Shown here piece by piece: positions 9,555 to 21,277 of a DNA stretch of 64,000 bases; the first letter of the stretch is position 1, and each line of letters starts with the position of its first letter. The notes beneath the pieces are model-generated. The model made no database searches. It worked only from the letters and a program-made list of their open reading frames with translations, and was not told the origin of the DNA. The stretch is from the NCBI GenBank assembly GCA_030248215.1, contig JASANG010001316.1:1-64000 (forward strand), written 5' to 3'. The stretch is from Enoplolaimus lenunculus (Eukaryota > Nematoda > Enoplea > Enoplida > Thoracostomopsidae). The translations under genes and the position numbers were made by a program.

Positions 9555-12295
9555 TGTTTTTTCATTTCCATTTATCCAGTTCACTGTGAAATGGTTTTAA
9601 CAATGTTTCAGTACACTGACTGGTTTATATTTTTACTTTCACCTTTTTAAACAGTGGTTACGGAGTGCTTATTAGGAACTACAAGTACGGATTTCGCGTT
9701 TTTAGAGAGGTTTTACGAACTGCGTTCACAAAAACGCACAGAAGTAAAAAAATTGCATTGAGATAGAAATTTACAAAAAGGCTATAAATTGAATTTAATG
9801 ATAAAATTCTGACATGGTACCATTCTTTCTGTAAGTGTTGGGTAAAATTTTATGAACGTAAAATTCTGTGTTTTGTTCAAGATGTAGTTTCATAGATGCA
9901 TTTTTCTTTAGAGATTCTCAGTTAAACTCAAGTTCTTCATACTGCAAACAGTCATCGTTTTGATAATATTGTCATTGTTGTTTCACATTTTTGATATTTG
10001 TCATAGAACGCCGGGCGGTATGTTCGCTTATTTAGTTTTTCAGTGCTTTGTTCCTGTTTTGGCTTTGCATTGTTTGCATTTTTTACATTTTGGCTATTGC
10101 TTTTTCATGTAAAGAGGCTAAATAATGGAGGGCTGTTTTTTGCTAAGAAAGAATTTTAAAAATACGACACTTATAAACCAGTTATCTCTTTCAAATGCTA
10201 AGATTGGTGCTTGCATACCATGTTTTCAATTGAGCATAGTAAATATCGTCACTTAGCGATGTTTTCAAACTATTGAAAGGTTGTATATAGCTGTGGAGCT
10301 TAAATTTGCCCTGAAGCAGACCATGTCAATTGCGAATCATGTCAATTGCGAATCTACTGCTAAATGACAAGCTAAGGATTTTCTACGTCCACAAATGTGT
10401 GAGCTTGTTTCAACTGAAGGTGATATGTTCCTATACACATTTGAGAATTCGGGCACATGAATCAGTTAGTTAACATAAAAACGTTTTAACTTTATTGATA
10501 TAGCATTTTTCTCAAGTTCTTTGTCGCTGACAGATTGTTTAGTTTAAGTTTAGTATTTACTTAGCAAGAACTTTATAAACAATAATGACGTAGCCTGTAA
10601 CCACAAGTAGAACTTAAATTAGGCAATATTATTTCTATATGTCTAATATTAATAGGCTTAACGCGTATTAAATGGCTTTGTCTTATGCCATTTTATGCTT
10701 TGGACAAAGTCTTTTGGGATGTGTATATAACAGTTTTGTTTAAGACGAAATTAGTTAATAAGCCTTGGTTACAATAAGACTTCATGGGAAGGATTGCGTC
10801 AACATAATATCTGTTAATGTATTTATGTTCGCTCATTTCAGTGGACCAATGCCTTCTACATTATTTTAACAATGCTTTTAATATGGAACGTGTTTGTACT
10901 TTTGTAAATTAGAGTTGCATCCGGAGTATGTATACATGTTTCAATAGATTTTATACATACATATTACATATATGTATGACATCAGAGCTACCAGTAGTGC
11001 TAGGAACACCGCGTGTGCGCAAGTCATCGTTAAGGGCCCTGCAAGAGCGGATCTTTGAATAGGATTCCCATATCGGAGCTACGCAAAACGAAAATTTTGT
11101 ATCGTGATTATACCAAAATTGTTTCGGGCTATCGCTCGCGAGTTCTCTATCATTCGTTATTTCAGCGCAGAGAGAAATTATTATCATTTTCAACACGATG
11201 CGTTGGGCTGCGGGTGCTCTGTCAATATGAGATCCTTCACCGAGAAAACAAAGATTAGCCAGTGGGTCTACAGCCTAAGATCAACCACCACAAATGGAGG
11301 TCTGAGGTGTATGATTCCCATTTGTGACAGAGAGGGTCCAACAACCAGATTGACCGCAGTTTTTGGATTTACGCATTCGTTTTTCTGCTACAGTTTATTC
11401 TTGAGACGGCCATGCGAAACTAGACCTACTGACTGTTGAAAAACGCGAAAGAGGGCTTTCGAAGCTACTTTGAGGGGAGCGATAAGTACGTTCCGTGCCG
11501 TATGTTCATGTGTATGTGCAAGGTACGCCTTGTCTGAAATGGCTAGTTTCGCCACCGATTATGAACTCAGACACAGCGTATATTTTGCCCAGGTCTTGGA
11601 CTAGCACTTTTCAACCAGTGGTACGCCCTTTATCCAACGACGATGACTATCGTTTAGCGGGCTAGATACATCATTAAAAATTACGTGCAGTTGTGTTGAT
11701 AGACTATCTATATAGTTTCAGGTGCGTAATTTCATTCCAGTCGCTAATCGACAAGTACGTACTTCCGAAAATTGTTGTTAACGTATGCTTGAAAATTGCT
11801 TTGACGTATAGTCTGTATACATTCGCATCAACACTCTCAAAACAAGTACTCATTCAAGTATTGGAAAATTACCGTTTCACTGTTTTAGTTTGACGTTGAC
11901 GTCCTATAACTTGAATTCACGTTGGATACTACTGGTGTTAAATTTAGATATAATAGTGTGTATGCTGGGGAAAGTATATTTTCTGCTAAAATTGACTTTA
12001 ATTATTGTAAAGCAAAATAACTTCATGTACGTAGATGTCTCAACGAAGACACGTTAGTTAATCCACAAAAACAATTTCATTTTAGTTGTGAATGTCAGGT
12101 CAGCAGTTTATTTTTCTGTCGAAATTTTGGAAGCATTGATTTGCAGAGGTTTCTCAAAAATGAAGCTTAAGACAGATTTTCGGTAGCAATTTGTAGATAA
12201 TTGTTAAAATCAGCAAATTCAACACCATCTTTGTAATTAAAGTTTTGTTTCACCTTCGGCTCCGTCAAATTTCTTGACCTCGAGCTCTGGTTTTT
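9555..12295. other. Intergenic, mostly unrecognised; GC-richer island 10976-11680
   Basis: After the SWEET 1 stop the sequence is AT-rich and featureless apart from an exon-like segment at 10842. The block 10976-11680 is clearly richer in G+C and CpG than its surroundings. It holds overlapping short open frames on both strands (for example 11104-11439 +), none of which I can place in a family. It could be a decayed retrogene or mobile-element remnant, or an unrecognised RNA gene. Confidence 0.4.
10842..10907 (+). CDS. Orphan exon-like segment encoding a C-terminal membrane helix
   Basis: An acceptor (TTCATTTCAG) is followed by 21 open codons for a hydrophobic stretch (WTNAFYIILTMLLIW and on) and a stop. 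It could be the last exon of a small tail-anchored protein whose earlier exons I cannot identify between 9555 and 10841. The family is unknown, and it may be chance. Confidence 0.25.
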   Translation, partial: WTNAFYIILTMLLIWNVFVLL

Positions 12296-12832
12296 ACCAG
12301 GGTTAAACCATTCGTTTCCATTTCCGTTATAGAAATACGGAAATTTTATTATTTTCACGATCAAAATTAGTTCTAAATCACATACATATATCTGGCAATT
12401 TTTCATCACAAATATGGCCAATGTTACTTTAAGGGGCGTAACAAAAGATTAGTGTATTCCTAAGCCTAAGCCTAAGTTTTGCAAAAATGTGTTCCTAAGT
12501 CTAATCAAAAAGATGTAATCTAAACCTACTCTTTTATAGACACACCAGAAACCTGGACGCCCCTGAAAGTAACCGGCCACAAATATGATGCAATTGTTCG
12601 AAATGAAATAAAAATTAGAAATTCAACCAAAACCTTCAAAATTTCAATGATCCGTCATATTGTCCTTAAAATTTCAGAAAGCTCGGCATATATTTGCACT
12701 CCTCAATTCTCTTGGCAGAAAAATAAAACATCTTTGAAGCTTTTATACCTCAATATCCGTTTTCCGTTTCCGTTATTTTGGTCACTCTGTTTCCGTTATT
12801 TTTACTATCCGTTTAAAACCTACTTTATACCA
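12296..12832. mobile_element. CCGTTTCCG-type MITE (family F) split by a GGCC MITE
   Basis: Outer parts rich in CCGTTTCCGTTA resemble the copy at 32660-33027, including the shared core (TAGTTATAAATCAC and CGCCTCAATT regions). The element at 12416-12578 is inserted in it; removing that element and one ACAAATAT copy restores the order seen at 32 kb. Confidence 0.6.
12416..12578 (+). mobile_element. GGCC-ended MITE with TTAGGC-like core, copy G1
   Basis: Inverted ends GGCCAATGTTACTTTAAG... and ...CTGAAAGTAACCGGCC are bounded by the exact 8-bp duplication ACAAATAT (12408-12415 and 12579-12586). The core carries TTCCTAAGCCTAAGCCTAAG, the reverse of nematode telomere-type TTAGGC, and the block CCTACTCTTTTATAGAC shared with copies at 21646, 42019 and 42289. 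Confidence 0.9.
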
Positions 12833-13204
12833 AACGCGCTGCTAAAACCTAAACCTATTTTAATTTTCTGGTTCCGTTATGTGTGGGGCAGTTTTGTGAG
12901 GGAAAGGTACTGCTGTGTTGGCTCGTATTTGCGAAACACCTGTCGTGGTCCACTCTGCTATTCAGGCCAATCTGCTAGCAATGTGGCCTAGACTAACCTG
13001 CTATTGCACTTATGGACCAATCAGATTTTATTGTTTCGACAGACGTACTGAGCACCGTCCGTTAACTAATAAGTGTTGCTATTACATCACTGTTTTGCGA
13101 AATCTCACAATCGCAAATGGGTCTAGGCCAATCTGCTATTTGACATTTTAGCGCCTTATTATTGCGCGATTGGTAACCTTATAGTTATGTTTTATGGATT
13201 CATT

Positions 13205-13340
13205 GGCCTATGTATAGAACAGGGACGGATCGTTTTCCGGAGGGGCTATAATAGCGTCAGTTTAAGCTTTAGACTGTTTTTTTGCTTAGGCTTAGGAATG
13301 TGCTTATGCTACTGTTCCGGCCCTGTTCTATACATGGGCC
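13205..13340 (+). mobile_element. GGCC-ended MITE with TTAGGC-like core, copy G2
   Basis: Inverted ends GGCCTATGTATAGAACAG and CTGTTCTATACATGGGCC are bounded by an exact 8-bp duplication, GATTCATT (13197-13204 and 13341-13348). Its ends differ from G1 (ATGTATAGAAC instead of ATGTTACTTTA), but the core again has GCTTAGGCTTAGGAAT. Confidence 0.9.
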
Positions 13341-13541
13341 GATTCATTTTGTGTCCCTTGGTTTCATTTGTATAGTTTTATTTTTATAAAAGTTTATTTA
13401 CAACTTTATTTTGTCTTTATCGAAATGTATTTCTGAGTAAATATTTTTGCTAACGGTGTTAATATGGTAATGAGTGAGTGCGTGCTTATACTGCGTTGAG
13501 CTTAACTGAAGCTCATGTGTAGAATTTCTTTTCCTCTGCAG

Positions 13542-13709
13542 TCCGTGTTTGTATATTTAAATTTTCCAAAATTTGGACCGCCAATGGAGCCAAAAGTTGT
13601 TCCAAAGTTCGCAAGTGTCGGCCAATCTTCAATTTCATCAGATATTCGGATGTTTCAAGATCCAAAGTTTCAGGAATATATCAAATTTTTTGAATCACAA
13701 CATCTCTAA
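13542..13709 (+). CDS. Orphan last exon, unknown protein
   Basis: A good acceptor (TTTTCCTCTGCAG) is followed by 55 sense codons in phase 0 and a TAA. The peptide is polar and well mixed, with proline near the start (NFPKFGPPMEPKVVPKF) and an acidic, aromatic end (FQEYIKFFESQHL), more like a real C-terminus than a chance frame. The matching upstream exons are not found; the segment at 10842 ends in a stop and cannot join it simply. I do not recognise the family. Confidence 0.4.
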   Translation, partial: SVFVYLNFPKFGPPMEPKVVPKFASVGQSSISSDIRMFQDPKFQEYIKFFESQHL

Positions 13710-14522
13710 ATGCTGAACGCCAAAGTCTGTCCAGAATCTGGAATGAAAACCAACCAGAACGTGACCGCGGTTGTGTCAACTTGAAACACTGACAAATGTA
13801 GCTTGAGTACGGATAAATTTCACTGTGCTTGCGCTCAAAGGCGTACAGATCGTATAATTGGTGTTAAGTGACCCATGCGCACTTGTTCCAGTAATGATAT
13901 ATGTTTCGTAGAGACACTAGCATATTAAAATCGGTAATAACACAGATTGCCAATCGAGTTTTAAAACTGATTAATTTAGTCACTTTCACGGTACCAGGTA
14001 TCACAGGTGTATAAATTTCTACGTAAACCATTTCTTCACAATCACTTTGTACTTTACTTGCTAATATTTTAGTTTGTGAGTTGTTGGCTAGATTTAGTTA
14101 TGGCATAAATGGATATGGCTTTTTAAAAGAGTATGTCACTGTCTAAAACACGAGTGGTATGATATGTACCATTGCACGTTCCGTTTTGCTCGTGTGCTTG
14201 TTCTAAGGAGTCCACTTGATACAGAACACACCTAAAATGGAAGCTAGTTAACTAAATTGAAAACGTAAATGCAACGTCTCCTCTGACTGTGCATTCTAAC
14301 AGTTTATCTCTAATGTAATGATTTCAACCTGCTTGATAAATGAGGGGATAAGGAAAAACGCAACGCGTGACGAATACATTCCTTTCTACACAGAATGCAC
14401 CCAGTTGCATATTGCTGTTAAGGTTTGCATACTCCTACTGTAACGGTGATCGCTCTATGAAGATATTTGCGGAATTAAACTTGTTAAAGTCTTCTGTTCT
14501 GCTCCATTTTGTGCAACGTTAG
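13710..14522. other. Intergenic, nothing recognised
   Basis: AT-rich sequence with no coding signal or repeat family that I can identify. Confidence 0.5.
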
Positions 14523-14662
14523 GGCCAATGTAAAGAACATCGCGGAACAGCATTATAAGCATAATCCTAAGCCTAAGCCAAGCAAACAATTAGTCTAAAG
14601 CTTAAGCTTACTCTTTTCTAGTTCCACACAACAACGTTCCTCCCCTGATCTTTACAGGGGCC
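14523..14662 (+). mobile_element. GGCC-ended MITE with TTAGGC-like core, copy G3
   Basis: Ends GGCCAATGTAAAGAAC and GATCTTTACAGGGGCC; flanks AACGTTAG and AATGTTAG match at 7 of 8. The core has ATCCTAAGCCTAAGCC and TTAGTCTAAAGCTTAAGC, as in G8. Confidence 0.8.
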
Positions 14663-15001
14663 AATGTTAGCAACACCGCTGTGGTCAGTAACTTTGCATT
14701 AAACAACTCATTCAAATACAAAACAGGATGGCACGTTGACGAACACAAGAAGAGCCACCGAGGCTTAGGACCCACAGCAGGGTTCAAACCAAAATTTTGG
14801 AGAAGATTATGTACTAAATGCTAAAATGGAGTATTGCTTCTTGCTCGCTTCCCTCGCGAGTTTTTTTTCAGTATTACATTTCACCCCCTTTCAGCAATTG
14901 CTGGGTTCGTTGCTTTCCACTCTTGATAGCAACTACGCAAAATTTTATTCGTTGTTATAATTTATAGGAGAGAGGTGTAAGTACATTTAATACGGTACGA
15001 A

Positions 15002-18000
15002 ATGGCTGAAGCGGTTTCTGTTGTCGCTTCGTTAGCTTCGATTTGTACTTATTTACTTATTTTGTCACCTATGTAAGTTTACTGTGCGTTTCCAAGCGTT
15101 TGTAACATATAATGCAGTAAATTAAATTGCTATGTAAGGTATTTTGCTACGGCCAAAACCAATTATGGGTGCATAAGAACACTAAGCAGGTAAATATCAA
15201 GTATGCAATTCTACTCCCAGTACAGTAGTCTCTCAGGCGCAGCAAAGTACCCCGTCGCGACATACATTTATAGTATTTGTTTGACATTATAAGGTTATAT
15301 GGCCGTTTAGTCTACTCAGATTGTACCCCCAGTACTTAATTGTTTAAATTTTATATTTTCAAGATAAAACAGCCGCAGTATAGTTTTTATTAATGACCAA
15401 TCGGAATATGGTGTGTGCTGCCTTATACTGCAAGATTTTATATAAGTTGTGCACATATTTGACACGGTAACGCATATATTGGCTAATTTAGCTGCAGACG
15501 TTTTGTTCTTTTATAATTTCGTTGTATTTGTTTAAGACCAACGCTACATTCAAGTATTAAAAGTGGCAAAACTGACAACATGACACCATTTCCATTACTC
15601 AGCGGCGTTATGAAGTACGTATACTGTAATTTTCTCACTGTGACTAATTGAGCGGAGCGAAACTGCGAGCGAAGCTCGCAGTTTCACAAAGCGTTTCGTA
15701 TTTTGTGCTCGGGGTTGAAAGGCGGTGTCCGTCCGTCCGTCCGTCCCAAAAAAATTTCAGGAACTGTTGAACCGATTTTGTTAAACTTTTGCTTGAAAAG
15801 TGGTCATCCTGGAGTGTTAACCTCGCATTAGTGTTTTAATAGTTTAAGCCGTTTATTAGCTAAAGGCTAATTTGCATAATAGGTTAAGCCTAAATTGGGA
15901 CTTTTGCAATATTTCACTAATTATTATGGTTACTGAAGGGTTTTCGGGTGCGAGGAATCGGAATAATTAATTTACAAACCACGTAAACTTATAAATGATT
16001 AGTTAGCTAATAACTAATTTGCATATTAGCTTAATTGCTTAAATGTGTTCGACCTTCGCTCAATACATGTAGTCCCACTGCGATTGGTTTATTAGACGGT
16101 GCGCTATTGTGACGCGTTTTTATTACAGCTTTTCTTTCTAGCGTGCAACTTAGGCCGCGATCTTTCAATTAACAGCACATTTCTAACTACGCTTTAATGT
16201 TTAAAACGGCGCTAGTAATTTAAGGTAAATGTTAAAAAAAGTAAGTTCTTCTGTTGCAAAATAGTTCAGAATGAACTGAAAACAAACTCCGGTTTTAAAA
16301 ATTCTCGGCAATACAACGTGCTCAAAAATTGTTTTCAACGGTGCTTATAATCGGTTTAAATTCAACGTAAGTTTGTCTGTTAATTTTTTATCGATTTTAT
16401 TTGTAGCGGTGTGCTGTGGGCTCGTTATGGCCAACTAATAAACGATCCAACTGTACGAAACGTAAATGCTGTGGGTGGAATACTGAATACGCTCTATACT
16501 GTGATATATTTCATTTTTTGCCTTGATAAGGTACGTAGGGAAAACAGGGTCTTCGTCTGTACAGTGTTTAACGTATTTTTGATGTAAAAAAATTCTTGGC
16601 TTTAATATGTTGCCTAATGGTTCTGAAAAAAACCGCAATTAGGGGGCGTCGGCATAACAAGGATAGCGATAGAGGGGTTATATTCCGTCGGGAAATTTCT
16701 GCAGATGCAATAAAACAGTACTTTTACAGGCTTTAGAATAAATTTATAACCTGGATCTTTAAATGAAAAATTTTCTTTCACATAAGGTTATACTCTATTG
16801 AGTGAAATCCTGGTTACGCCATATCTACAATATATATATAGTTCGTTTGTACTGTATATTGTGTTGAACTGATATATCGGTATCATTATCGGTAAAATCA
16901 GGGTATTAGTATCGGTATTCTTAACCGCATACCGACACGGATACTCTAATTTTATCATATTTTCAGACGAATTGAGTTTAATATATTGCGTAACATTTAA
17001 GAAATATATATACACTCTTACCATGGGGCGGTCGCGAATATTGAGTTAAGCTTAGCTCTGACGCAGGTTAAATATTGCGCCTCAGGAATAATGTCGTTAC
17101 AAAAGTGACGATCACGAAAAATTACTGAAGATCTTGGTTCGCTTGGGGTAAACCGCTTTTTTGTATTTGCGACTCTTTACCTTGTCAGGCACGAAGCCTT
17201 GACTGAAATTAGGGTTGGTTTTGAAACTTTTCAGAAAACTCAGGTTTGTTGGAGCATAGTATGTTTGAAATTAATTGTAATTTTTATTTCCAATTTCCAA
17301 GCGCTGTATTATGGTATACACAACTCAAGTATCATATCGGTATCGGTATCAAAATATCGCTATTGATTGGGATATCGATATCTTACAGTATCAGTTCAAC
17401 ACTTGTTGTATACAAACGAAATTACAAATGCTTTGAAGTATATTTTTCTCTTGTACACTTCCCAAACAGTCATAGGTTCTGGTTTAAGCTTAAGTTTCGA
17501 AAAGGCTTACTGAAACTTATATACACGTTTCCATAGTTCTCACTTAAAATTAGTGACCAGTGTTTGCCGACTTGTTTAAACTTAACGTTATAAACTTACG
17601 GTTCATCTGCATGGTGACTGTTTTTTGAAAGCAGATTGAAATGACTGGAAAATATTAAGCCTATTCCAGGGGAAAATATTAAGCTTATTCCACTGGAAAA
17701 TATTAAGCTTATTCCACGGGAAAATATTAAGCTTATTCCACTGGAAAATATTAAGCTTATTCCACGGGAAAATATTAAGCTTATTCCACTGGAAAATATT
17801 AAGCTTATTCCACTGGAAAATATTAAGCTTATTCCACGGGAAAATATTAAGCTTATTCCACGGGAAAATATTAAGCTTATTCCACGGGAAAATATTAAGC
17901 TTATTCCACTGGAAAATATTAAGCTTATTCCACGGGAAAATATTAAGCTTATTCCACTGGAAAATATTAAGCTTATTCCACGGGAAAATATTAAGCTTAT

Positions 18001-20524
18001 TCCACTGGAAAATGTTAAGCTTATTCATGGGTTGTATTTGCTTTTATAGACAGTATTCTACGCCCAATTTTCAATAATTGCATTCATAATAGCGGCGGTA
18101 CTATCGTATGTACACTATTCAAATGTTCCACACAACGTTAAAGTGACACAACTTGGGATGGTATCCGCAGCAGCGGCGATATGCGTATTTGGATCTCCTC
18201 TTGCTGGATTGGTGAGTGGCTTGATTTGACGGAGGATACGGCTCTAATTTGCGTGGCATTGTCATATTTTGTTAGATGAAGGCACATGATAGCGCTATAC
18301 TTGTTGCTGCAGCACCTTCCGGCGTTGGATTGCACCACCAGACAAAAATTTTTCTCAATTCATTAACGGTGTCGTTCTGTTCAGCACAGCAATTAGTGCA
18401 TGATACCGTACTGCACCGCAGTCAGATGGGATTTCCAAGATTCAGTGGCGACTCGAGTTTCCTCAACTATATAAACCGAAATTAAAATATATTTTGCTCA
18501 AGAAATATTTTGCAACGCGTATATATACGCAGTTTTATATATTTTTATAATTCTTATCGCATAAAACTAAAAAAATTATACGCATTTCAGTAAATTTGCT
18601 GAATCAACTTGAAACTGTTTAAAAGCATCAGATTCAGCACATGCAGGTTTTAAAAACTTACACGTTCTTGCACGCGCAAGTTTGGTCACAAATCAGCTTT
18701 GTAGTTCGTGCAGTTGCAAATTATTCACTGGAGTTCATGCTATTTAATTTAATTTGCACCAATGAACGCAGTTGCAAGTCGTTTGAATTTTTTGCACTTG
18801 CAGTTTGATTGGTTAATAGGAATGTTCCTTTGGAAAGACTTGCAGATGCAAGCATTTCGTGCAAAATGCGGTTGCGAGTTCTCGCTGCAAAAACTTGCGC
18901 GTGTGAATGGGGCTTAATAATGTTTCAGTCTATCAGTCATTGTCAATAAAACATACTTATACACTAAAGTTGTGCCCGGTGGTCTTTACTTCTTCATTCT
19001 GTATTAAATGTAGCAACTTTAAATATGTTCTGTGTAAACTGAACTACTGTTGCAATCTATGGCCTTTGTGTTTTGGAATGCTGAAGACCTCTGAAATTTG
19101 TCTCTCTTACGTAGGGGCCAGCTTGGGACGCATATTTTATCTGTATCTTCTTAGCTTAATTTAGACACTTTCGAAATCTCGTTGCAACGTTGTATACGTT
19201 TTGTGCGTTATTTTTTAAATGTTTTCAGTATCAGGTGATCCAGATTAAAAGTACAATTTATTTGCCGTTGCCTTTGATTGTGATGGCGTTTGCTGTTTCT
19301 TCGTTATGGTTGACGTATGGTATTCTGATCAAAGATCGCTTTATTCAAGTAAGCTGAACCGAACTTATATATTTCATCCTGCTGGTTTTTCAGTTTTAAA
19401 GCCGCCCTTCATCTACTTAGTTAAAAGGTCTGAAGTTTCCGGCTGATACTACCTTTAGATTGACAGTATCCTGATAGTAGTTACTTATTAAGAGTTGTTT
19501 TTAGTTTGTTATATAGCAGATTACTTTTTTGGTACATATATATTGTTCTGGTGGATTTCAAGGCTCATACAAATCGTAAAAAAATTAGATATTGGCGGGT
19601 AGGTATGTAACTGCACCACAGGCTGTGCCATAAAAATTTATATTGTTAGTTGTATATATTTGTGCTAAAACGCCCGTTGTTTCCGCTTACTTAGTGACCT
19701 GAATAAAAGGGGAGACTGATATTTATTTCGCCTCTCCAGAGGGTGCCATCCTGCTCGGTTACAGACTGTTATTTAAGTTCGCTACATGTTAGTTGAACCC
19801 AACACACTTTTTTCATATTTTTTCTTTTGAACAAAACTAGCTTGCTGCAAAGCATTTTTTATTGCCACGTGCGTTAATCTTTGCTGGATTTAATACCGTT
19901 TTCGTAAGTTGTCTGAATGTCTGTTACATATTTCAGCAGTATAGACCATGCTTCTACTTTGGTCTCTTTTATGGGCTCTAATTAGGACTTATGGACTCTA
20001 TCCACTATCAGACTCTGATTAGAGACACAGATTCCTATTGATTGGGTCTGAAAATGGGGATCCTATTTACTACCACATCGTATTCGGGTCATTAAGTTTA
20101 TTGGTGTAAAAGCAGTACTTAAACCATAAAAGTTTCTTATTTTTTGACGTATTTGAAGGTCAATTTGGTATATTGTTAACAACGATATTTTACGATACAG
20201 ATATCCGCTGCAACATTTCCCTAATCCAAATAGTAATGTGATATAGATATAATAGATACTAGTTTTCTTCTGGACCTGGATATATAACTCCAGCAGGTTG
20301 TACGCGTCAACAAACTGTTAAATACTTTTGCATCTTTGAAAGGAATAAATATATTTTGCTTGAATTAGGGTTGCCGCTAAATTCTCTCATTAACCATTAA
20401 TAACTTATGTTGTTTTTTATAGGTTCCGAATCTCCTTGGAGTGATTTTGGCGGTCGCACAACTTGCGTTGTTCGTCGTATTTCCTTATGAAGCTGTTGAA
20501 ACTAGCACAGAAAACAGTGCATGA
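15002..20524 (+). CDS. swt: SWEET-family sugar transporter 2 (six coding exons)
   Basis: A second SWEET uniporter, tandem to the first. Coding exons: 15002-15072, 15537-15614, 16407-16530, 18050-18211, 19229-19348, 20423-20524; they join in phase to give 218 residues. Exons 1, 2, 3 and 5 have the same lengths as in gene 1 (71, 78, 124, 120 nt) and all intron phases match; exon 4 is one codon shorter and exon 6 five codons longer. Family marks: LILSPMP-like TM1 (Ile replaces Met at the junction), TPFPLLSG, LWARYG, VNAVGG, GSPLAGL, IKSTIYLPLP, LWLTYG, VPNLLG. A local duplication of one ancestral gene explains the pair. The protein sequences are now well diverged, so the duplication is old. Intron 2 contains a Helentron-like copy; intron 3 ends in a 24-bp minisatellite. 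Confidence 0.93.
15645..16087 (+). mobile_element. Helentron/DINE-like element, copy 2 (short)
   Basis: Starts TAATTGAGCGGAGCG with a palindromic CTGCGAGCGAAGCTCGCAG, then GTCC repeats, about 1.5 internal repeats with AATTTGCAT, and the 3' end CGCTCAATACATGTAGTCCCAC...CGATTGG followed by T. It is the opposite orientation to copy 1 and lies in SWEET 2 intron 2. Confidence 0.7.
16838..17430. mobile_element. Foldback element with GATATCGGTATC subterminal repeats
   Basis: GTGTTGAACTGATA at about 16858-16872 is repeated inverted (TATCAGTTCAACAC) at about 17389-17402, with TCGTTTGTA-type sequence outside both. Inside each end are ATATCGGTATC repeats. Only these two arms were found in the window. 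It lies in SWEET 2 intron 3. Confidence 0.55.
17646..18026. repeat. 24-bp minisatellite, about 16 units
   Basis: Unit GGAAAATATTAAGCTTATTCCACK, with K either T or G, gives two interspersed variants. Units are almost identical, so the array is young or homogenised. It is open in one minus-strand frame because 24 is a multiple of three. It stops about 23 bp before SWEET 2 exon 4 (18050), so it directly abuts the splice acceptor region. Confidence 0.95.
19690..20096. mobile_element. TA-target MITE (GTGACCCGAATAA family), copy M1
   Basis: Ends CTTAGTGACCTGAATAAAAG and TATTCGGGTCATTAAG, with TA on the left side. It shares the block GATATTTATTTCGCCTCTCCAGAGGG with copies at 40992 and 57773. It lies in SWEET 2 intron 5. 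Confidence 0.7.
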
Positions 20525-21277
20525 TGCGTTTAATACCAAACACAAGCAGATTTATATATGTTATAACTTCTTATTACGGGCTGCTGATTGTTATTCTTTT
20601 GTTCTGTACAATTCTTCCATTTTCCAGGTATTATTTTGCATTGGCAGGCAAGAAGTGTAATACTATATTAGGATAGGAGCAAAGCTACTACTATCGGAGG
20701 TATGCCTTCGAGATCGTCTGAACTTTGTTCTGCGAGTTCGGCGGTAGAATTTATACAGGTGGTTTTGGCGTTTAGGCTACTGAATTTTTTCGTATTTTCA
20801 CAAACCTTATGCTGTTCTGTGCGGCTCCGGTAAATTTTGTCGACCTCCGGCTTCAGTATTTTTTGATTTCGATTAGATCCTGCTAGCAACGTAAATTTAG
20901 CTTATTTGCTAAGGTATGCTGTAATCAGATCGTTCCGTAACGCTTGTACTACAAGTGTGTGATCGCAAATTCTTGGACCACTTTGTGAGTTCGCAGTTGC
21001 GAATGCTTACACATTTGGAACTTCTGGGTAGGTGTTTAGCACTCACGAAAAGTACCTAAATGGCTTTTATTTCTGAAAATAACATCTGCAAATCATATAC
21101 TATATGTGCCTTTTTAGCTCATAAAAGATATATGTTACGGTACTGAAACTCCTAGCGAACGAACATTGTAGCAAAAGCAAGCTTGAAAGTTTCAAAAACG
21201 CCATTTATGGCTTGCAATATTCTAAAACGATTTGCAGAGAATATTTTAAGCTCGGATACTTAGTCATCTTTTCAGCT
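20525..21277. other. SWEET 2 downstream region, nothing recognised
   Basis: A CCTCCGGCTTC-like scrap near 20820-20850 recalls the CCGGAGG MITEs; otherwise no feature is seen. Confidence 0.4.

Noticed and set aside
17603-18028. 141-codon minus-strand frame of NKLNIF(P/Q)W repeats
   Set aside because: It is the translation of the 24-bp minisatellite in an intron of SWEET 2; no flanking gene signals.
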